Source of the DNA: Olsenella porci
Lineage (GTDB): Bacteria > Actinomycetota > Coriobacteriia > Coriobacteriales > Atopobiaceae
Direction of reading: 5' to 3'
NCBI RefSeq assembly: GCF_009695875.1
Contig: NZ_VUNC01000004.1
Span: 168,957 to 232,956 of the forward strand
Length of the DNA stretch: 64,000 nt
A program made the position numbers and the translations under genes. Shown here in pieces: positions 59,276 through 64,000 of this stretch (its first letter is position 1; every line of letters begins with the position of its first letter). The notes beneath the pieces are model-generated. The model made no database searches and was not told the origin of the DNA. It saw nothing but the letters and a program-made list of their open reading frames with translations.

Positions 59276-60154
59276 CTACTTTGCGGCGAGCGCGCGGCGA
59301 CCCAGCTCCAGCGAACCCAGAATGCCCTGGTCGCCACCGCAACCAGCGGGGACAATGTAGTTGTCGATGTCCTGCAGCTCGGGAGTAACCAGATACCCGT
59401 TGAGCATCTTGAGCGTCTTCTGGCGCACGAGTGGGAACAGCTGCTCCTGCTTCATGACACCGCCGCCCAGCACGATCTTCTGCGGAGAGTAGCACAACAC
59501 GTAGGTCGAGACGCCCTCGGCAAGGTAGGTGCTCTCCAGCTCCCAGACCTCGTCGCGGTCGGCGAGCTCGTAGCCCTTCTTCCCCCAGCGATGCTCGATC
59601 GCGGGGCCGGCCGCCATGCCCTCGAAGCAGCAGTCGTGGTACGGGCACACGCAGGTGGCGTCGTCACCGGGGACGCGCGGGACGATGATGTGGCCCGCCT
59701 CCGCGTGGAGCATGCCATGGAGCAGGTTGCCCTCCACCATCACGCCCGCGCCGATTCCGGTACCGATGGTGACGTACACCACGTTGGAGAGGCCCTTTGC
59801 GGAGCCAAACACGACCTCCCCCAGGCAGGCCACGTTCACGTCGGTGTCGTAGCCCACGGGAACGTTGAGCCCGCGGACGAAGGCGCCACGCAGGTCGTAG
59901 TACTTCCAAGCCGTCTTGGGGGTCTCGAGGATCTGCCCAAACCTCGGGTCACTGGGGTTCACCGCCGTGGGACCAAACGCGCCTATGCCCAGCGCGTCGA
60001 CGTCGCGAGTCCTGAACCACTCGACCATCTCAGCCACGCAGTCGTCGGGCGTGGTCGTGGGAATCTCCTCGCGCTCGGTGACGTGACCCGCCTCGTCGCC
60101 GATGGCCAGCACCATCTTGGTGCCACCCGCCTCAACGGCGCCAATCCTTGCCAT
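59276..60154 (-). CDS. ROK-family sugar kinase (fructokinase-like)
   Basis: The 292-residue ROK kinase starts MARIGAVEAGGTKMVLAIGD with the ATP-binding loop. The sugar-binding PVGYDTDVNVACLGEVVFG is followed by HAEAGHIIV and the zinc-type Cys cluster CVCPYHDCCFEG; QKIVLGGGVMKQ lies near the C-terminus. Such fructokinases phosphorylate fructose or related hexoses. The ATG at 60154 is chosen because the family starts here. A terminator (60201-60230) separates it from the aldolase, so it may have its own promoter. Confidence 0.93.
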   Translation of the reverse strand: MARIGAVEAGGTKMVLAIGDEAGHVTEREEIPTTTPDDCVAEMVEWFRTRDVDALGIGAFGPTAVNPSDPRFGQILETPKTAWKYYDLRGAFVRGLNVPVGYDTDVNVACLGEVVFGSAKGLSNVVYVTIGTGIGAGVMVEGNLLHGMLHAEAGHIIVPRVPGDDATCVCPYHDCCFEGMAAGPAIEHRWGKKGYELADRDEVWELESTYLAEGVSTYVLCYSPQKIVLGGGVMKQEQLFPLVRQKTLKMLNGYLVTPELQDIDNYIVPAGCGGDQGILGSLELGRRALAAK

Positions 60155-60194
60155 CAGAACCGCCTCTCTCTTCCGTGGGACCACACCCTCCCAC

Positions 60195-60230
60195 AAAAAA
60201 CGGCCCCGCCAACAACCGCCGGCGGGGCCG
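60195..60230 (-). terminator. Rho-independent terminator after the aldolase gene
   Basis: The stem CGGCCCCGCC/GGCGGGGCCG on the minus strand is followed by TTTTTT, ahead of the ROK kinase gene. Confidence 0.9.
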
Positions 60231-60243
60231 TATGGGGAAGGTC

Positions 60244-61149
60244 CTACTCCTGGTCCTGCCTCCACTGCTTCACGCCACTCTCACGATACAGCGCCGCCTT
60301 GCCCTTGCTGTCGAAGAGTTCCATCTTGTGCTTGATAACCTGCTTACCGGCCTCGATGCACTCGGGGAACAAGTTGTTGGGATCCCAGCCGGAGTTGGGC
60401 TGTGCCAGAATCTCGCGGGCTTTGGTGAAGAAGGCGCTCTTGTAGTCGGAGGAGATGTTCACCTTCTGGATGCCAATCCTGACCGCCTCGGCAACCTCGG
60501 AGTCGGGGTTGCCGGAGCCACCGTGGAGGACGAGCGGCTTGCCCGTCGCGGCCTTAATCTTCTCGACGATGTCAAAGTGGAACGTCGGCACGTAGCCCTC
60601 GGGGTAGTCGCCGTGCGTCGACCCAAACGAGACGGCAAGGGCATCGACACCCGTCTTGTTGATGAAGTCGATTGCGGCATCGGGGTTGGTGTACATGTCC
60701 GACTCGGTGAAGCCGGCGCCCTCCCCCACCGGCCCCATATTGCCGACCTCGGCCTCGACGCTTGCGTCAAACTCCTGGGCAAACTCGACCACGGAGCGGG
60801 TAATTGCCACGTTCTCGTCAAAGGGGTGCGCGGAGGCGTCGATCATCACGCTCGAGAAGCCCTCGTGCAGGCAGCGCTTGAGGTGCGCGACGTCGCTGCC
60901 GTGGTCGAGGTTAATCGCAACGGGGACGTGGGTCTGCTCCGCCATCTTGATGATGGGCTTGGTGAGGACGTCGCAGTCAAAGTAGGCCTTAACGTGGTCC
61001 TGGAGCAGGTCAATGATGATCGGGGAGTTCATCTTGGTCGCCGCGTGAATTACGCCAGCGGCAGACTCCAGGTTAAAGGCGTTGATTGCCATCACGGCGT
61101 AGCCCTCTTTGTTCGCCTTCGCGAGCATGCCCTTCATCGAAACGTACAT
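60244..61149 (-). CDS. Class II fructose/tagatose-bisphosphate aldolase-like
   Basis: The 301-residue zinc-dependent aldolase has the family signatures INLDHGSDVAHLKRCLHEGF (zinc His), EAEVGNMGPVGEGAG, AVSFGSTHGDYPEG and VLHGGSGNPDSEV. It cleaves fructose-1,6- or tagatose-1,6-bisphosphate, or a keto-sugar phosphate, to dihydroxyacetone phosphate and an aldehyde. The ATG at 61149 starts MYVSMKGMLAKANKEG; an in-frame GTG at 61161 with AAAGGA only three bases upstream is an alternative. It lies downstream of the truncated IIC gene, separated by a strong hairpin (61214-61248). Confidence 0.9.
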   Translation of the reverse strand: MYVSMKGMLAKANKEGYAVMAINAFNLESAAGVIHAATKMNSPIIIDLLQDHVKAYFDCDVLTKPIIKMAEQTHVPVAINLDHGSDVAHLKRCLHEGFSSVMIDASAHPFDENVAITRSVVEFAQEFDASVEAEVGNMGPVGEGAGFTESDMYTNPDAAIDFINKTGVDALAVSFGSTHGDYPEGYVPTFHFDIVEKIKAATGKPLVLHGGSGNPDSEVAEAVRIGIQKVNISSDYKSAFFTKAREILAQPNSGWDPNNLFPECIEAGKQVIKHKMELFDSKGKAALYRESGVKQWRQDQE

Positions 61150-61213
61150 GGCAAGTACCACACTTCCTTTGTCGGCTTGGATTTGTCGAGAGAAAAGTGA
61201 ATCCTTCGTCGTA

Positions 61214-61248
61214 TGGCACGGAACCTAGGTTCCCAAGGTTCCGCGCCA
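61214..61248. repeat. Inverted repeat between the IIC remnant and aldolase genes
   Basis: The arms TGGCACGGAACCT and AGGTTCCGCGCCA give a stable stem on both strands. No T-tract follows, so it may be an RNA processing or stability element. Confidence 0.5.
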
Positions 61249-61257
61249 TCACTTGGA

Positions 61258-62094
61258 CTAGCTAAAGCTCAAACCAGAGAGGTCGACCTTCTCTTCCTCC
61301 TCGACCTTCTTCTCCATCTCCGGGTCGATCGGCTTCTTGAGGATAAGAAGCATGACCGCGGTGACGAGAGAGCCTGCGGCAAGGGCGACGAGGGCCCAGC
61401 CAGGATTCTTCATTGCAGGAACGACGAACATGCCACCAGAGGGAACCATGGACTCGACACCCATGGAGAATGCGATTGCGCCACACACGGCATCGCCCAG
61501 AGCGGTGGAGATGATGGTGCGGACAAGATCATTCATTGCGATGGGGATAACGCCCTCGGTAATCATGCGGATGCCCATCGGGAAAGCAACCTTGATGTTC
61601 TCGACCTCTTCCTTGTAGAAGATGGGCTTGTGAACGACCTTGGAGAGGACCAGGGCAAGGGTCACGCCGAAGGGAGGAACCATAGAGCCCAGAACCTTAA
61701 CTGCCTCAGGACCATAGATACCATCGGCCATCATGCCGTCGCAGATGAGGTTAGGAACCTTCGAGATTGCACCACCGTAGTCGAGGTGCTGGATGAAGCC
61801 GAGAATGAAGCCGTAGGCGAGCTTCTGGCTCTGGTCAAGACCCTTGATGAAGGCGGTGAGGCCACCCGTGAGTGCTGCGATTGGGCCACCGAGAAGGAAC
61901 ACCATGATGAGACCCGCCACGATTGCGGTAATCGTCGGAATGATCATCATCGGCATAAGTGCCTCTGCCCACTTCGGAACCTTCATGTAGGTCTCGAGGA
62001 ACAGTGCGATGTAACCAGCTATGATGCCGCCGATCAGGCCACCGAGGAAGCCAGCTGCCTCGGAATCCCCATGAGGCCTAAGGTTGTTAAGCAC
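61258..62094 (-). pseudogene. PTS fructose-type EIIC, truncated at the N-terminus
   Basis: The 278-residue frame begins LNNLRPHGDSEAAGFLGGLI, which matches the middle of fructose-specific IIC domains; these normally have about 90-100 more residues and three membrane segments before this point. The rest is normal (IKGLDQSQKLAYGFILGFIQ, SGGMFVVPAMKNPGW) and ends in an acidic tail. The only start is a GTG at 62094 with no ribosome site, and the frame closes with a TGA just upstream. No IIB or N-terminal IIC remnant was found between here and the helicase, so a deletion probably removed them. Confidence 0.7.
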
Positions 62095-62267
62095 AGGACG
62101 AATGAATCACCAAGAGGGCTAGTGTGGTTAAGCACCACCTGCAGGAATCGCTCGAAAGCCAGACTTCCCCAATGATTTGACCTCACCTAACGCACCTACA
62201 TCTGCGAATGCAAATCTTGGCGACCAGCCGAATGCCACGGAGGGCGCAACGGGGTAGTCAAAGCATC

Positions 62268-62293
62268 AAAAAGGGGCCTGCCATCGGGCCCCT
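62268..62293 (-). terminator. Rho-independent terminator of the helicase gene
   Basis: The stem AGGGGCC/GGCCCCT on the minus strand is followed by TTTTT. Confidence 0.85.
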
Positions 62294-62318
62294 CTAAGCT
62301 CTCGCATGTTTGACGCAT

Positions 62319-63833
62319 CTACCGCCTGGCAGAAGCCCTCGCGCCGCCGTGATCCCCAGGATGGCGACGGGTCCTGCTCCGGTTCCCGTCTCCATTAGCC
62401 TTAGCCTGCGAGGACGGGCGAGAACCCCGTGAGACCCTCTCGGGACGGCCCTCCTGACGGACCCCCTGTGCGCGTCTGGGACCGTCTCCCTGGGAACGCG
62501 AGCCCCTCTGCCGCGAGTTCCTCACGACGCGACGAGTAGCGCCTGAACCCTCCCCGCCAGCCTCGCGCGCCGCAGCACGCTGCTGCGCCATCTTCTTGCG
62601 AGCCTTCTTGTTGGGAAGCTTCTCCTTGGGATTGCGCCCCTCCTTAAACCACGGGGTGCCACCCTCCAACCCAAGCTCCTGCCCACGGGTATACGTGGGG
62701 ATGACCTTGCCCATGAGCTTCTCGGCGTCGCGAAGGTCCAGGTAGTCGTCCTCGGTAACAAACGTGATAGCCCAACCGCTCTCGCCGGCACGCCCCGTGC
62801 GCCCAATGCGATGGATGTAGTCCTCGGCCTCGCCAGGGACGTCGAAGTTAACGACGTAGGAGACATCGGGGATGTCGATGCCGCGCGCCAGAACGTCGGT
62901 GGCAACAAGAACGTCGACCTCGCCCTGCCTAAAGCGCTCCAAGGAGTGCTGCCTCTGGTTCTGGGTCCTATTGCCGTGAATCGGCGCGCACGTAATACCT
63001 GCCTTGCGCAGCTTCCTGCACAAGCCGTCGGCGCGATGCTTTCCGCGGCAGAACACAATCACGCGCTCAGAGCCCTCCAGCTTGAGAAGCCTGGGAAGGG
63101 CGGCGTTCTTCTCGGATGCCTCCAAGGGGAGAACATACTGGTCAACTGTCTCGGCGGCTGTCCCCTTTGGCGCAATCTCGATCCTCGCGGGATCATGGAC
63201 GAGCTCCCTCGTATTGCTCAGAACGTCGTCGGAAAGCGTTGCGGAGAAGAGCAGGGTCTGCCTGCTAGAGGGCGTCTCCTTGACGATGCGACGGATGTCG
63301 CGGATAAACCCCATGTCGAGCATACGGTCCGCCTCGTCCAGGACAAGGGTCTGAACCTGGGAAAGGTCGGCGAATCCTTGGTTGAGAAGGTCGATGAGCC
63401 TACCGGGGGTAGCGACGAGGAGATCACAGCCCTTCTTGAGGGCCTTCTTCTGGGGCTCGTAACCAACGCCACCAACCAAAACAACGGCATGATGCCCCGT
63501 ATGGCGACAAATGACAGAGGAGACTTCATCAATCTGCTGCGCCAACTCACGAGTAGGCGTGACCACGAGCATAAGGGGACCTTGCCCACGCCTGGCATGA
63601 CCAAGACGATCGAGCGAGGGAAGAAGAAAGGCGGCGGTCTTGCCAGTACCAGTCTGTGCGGCCGCCATAACGTCACAGCCACTCAAAACGGCTGGGATGG
63701 CCTGTGCCTGCACAGGTGAGGGGGACTGATACCCAAGGTCTTCAACGGCCTTGAGAACGTTCTGGGAGAGATGAAGAGACTTGAAATCAGAAGGATTGGA
63801 AACAGAGATAGAACTGGTTGGCTTTGCTGCCAT
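62319..63833 (-). CDS. DEAD-box ATP-dependent RNA helicase
   Basis: The 504-residue helicase has the Q motif (FKSLHLSQNVLKAVEDLGYQ), Walker A AQTGTGKT, LVLDEADRMLD, SAT motif LLFSATL, and the C-terminal helicase motifs IHGNRTQNQR, ATDVLARGIDIP and YIHRIGRTGRAG. A basic Arg/Gly/Ser-rich tail of about 90 residues follows, as in CsdA/RhlE-type cold-shock helicases. It unwinds structured RNA in ribosome assembly and mRNA turnover. The ATG at 63833 (MAAKPTSSISVS) has TTGAGGAG upstream; the frame's first codon at 63839 is less likely. Confidence 0.95.
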   Translation of the reverse strand: MAAKPTSSISVSNPSDFKSLHLSQNVLKAVEDLGYQSPSPVQAQAIPAVLSGCDVMAAAQTGTGKTAAFLLPSLDRLGHARRGQGPLMLVVTPTRELAQQIDEVSSVICRHTGHHAVVLVGGVGYEPQKKALKKGCDLLVATPGRLIDLLNQGFADLSQVQTLVLDEADRMLDMGFIRDIRRIVKETPSSRQTLLFSATLSDDVLSNTRELVHDPARIEIAPKGTAAETVDQYVLPLEASEKNAALPRLLKLEGSERVIVFCRGKHRADGLCRKLRKAGITCAPIHGNRTQNQRQHSLERFRQGEVDVLVATDVLARGIDIPDVSYVVNFDVPGEAEDYIHRIGRTGRAGESGWAITFVTEDDYLDLRDAEKLMGKVIPTYTRGQELGLEGGTPWFKEGRNPKEKLPNKKARKKMAQQRAAAREAGGEGSGATRRVVRNSRQRGSRSQGDGPRRAQGVRQEGRPERVSRGSRPSSQAKANGDGNRSRTRRHPGDHGGARASARR

Positions 63834-63871
63834 TAACACTCCTCAATCGCACCAGGAGGGTGCGTTTCTAC

Positions 63872-63913
63872 AAAAAAGGAGGGGGCCCGCCCCCAAAGGG
63901 ACGGACCCCCTCC
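63872..63913 (-). terminator. Rho-independent terminator of the gene entering from the right edge
   Basis: The stem GGAGGGGGTCC/GGGCCCCCTCC-type on the minus strand is followed by TTTTTT. It supports a real minus-strand gene ending near 63956. Confidence 0.85.
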
Positions 63914-63955
63914 GAATGCCTCTCGCGGGACGGCGGCGACCCGCTCTCCCACGGA

Positions 63956-64000
63956 CTACTCCGCAGTACCATGGGCGCTCGGGGGCTTAGCTTCCGGGTT
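63956..64000 (-). CDS. C-terminal tail of an unidentified gene
   Basis: Only 14 codons are visible, ending NPEAKPPSAHGTAE then TAG. A good terminator follows 43 bases later on the same strand, so this is likely a genuine gene end. Too short to identify. Confidence 0.5.
   Translation of the reverse strand, partial: NPEAKPPSAHGTAE

Overview
This window is high-GC DNA, roughly two-thirds G+C by eye, with dense short operons and many GTG and TTG starts. It looks like an anaerobic, host-associated actinobacterium of the class Coriobacteriia, probably Olsenella/Atopobiaceae-like. The support is inferential: a three-gene anaerobic sulfite reductase, an FprA-type flavodiiron protein, LPXTG pili with a class C sortase, and several PTS and peptidase genes. 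No rRNA, tRNA, CRISPR array, transposase or prophage gene was seen.

Layout. 1-4050: a partial LacI regulator, a PTS IIA(Glc)-type protein, oligoendopeptidase F and a proline-iminopeptidase-like hydrolase. 4172-9848: one minus-strand run joining an iron/haem/cobalamin-type ABC importer to asrA-asrB-asrC. 9849-11683: a gene-free, palindrome-rich block. 11684-18830: flavodiiron protein, nitroreductase, an MgtA-like Mg P-type ATPase with a candidate leader peptide, then a divergent HxlR regulator facing a LigB-type dioxygenase and an FMN reductase. 18831-20326: a second palindrome-rich block. 20327-30560: DUF1304, a Cof-type HAD phosphatase, a small membrane protein, a standalone JetD/DUF2220-like protein, an aquaglyceroporin, a DUF4230 protein and a large MacB/FtsX-type ABC exporter.

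30900-41579 is a complete sortase-assembled pilus locus on the minus strand: coiled-coil membrane protein, signal peptidase I, major pilin, class C sortase, minor pilin, a sortase-fold protein that appears to lack its catalytic cysteine, and a 1630-residue LPXTG adhesin. 42139-53094 holds a histidine phosphatase, a wall-anchored X-Pro dipeptidyl-peptidase-like enzyme, a DUF438 hemerythrin/PAS protein, a uracil-DNA-glycosylase-family protein and a secreted C69 dipeptidase. 53591-58696 holds pirin and MarR sharing an operator, then an APC antiporter and a DDAH-like hydrolase divergent from a GntR regulator. 58773-62094 is a fructose-type PTS remnant (IIA, ROK kinase, class II aldolase, truncated IIC with no IIB). 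The window ends with a DEAD-box helicase and the tail of one more gene.

The most unusual content is intergenic. Three families of dispersed repeats occupy seven gene-free stretches, mostly between convergent genes. Family A is an oriented unit of about 27 bp arranged as inverted pairs at four loci, with unit spacings of 41-42, 51-53 and 63 bp. Family B is a palindrome of about 48 bp with a GTGAG-N2-CTCAC core at three loci; pairs of its centres are exactly 72 bp apart four times. Family C is four GTGTACAC-centred palindromes spaced 84, 73 and 84 bp. Most spacings fall close to whole turns of B-DNA, as expected for phased protein binding. I recognise no described family matching them.
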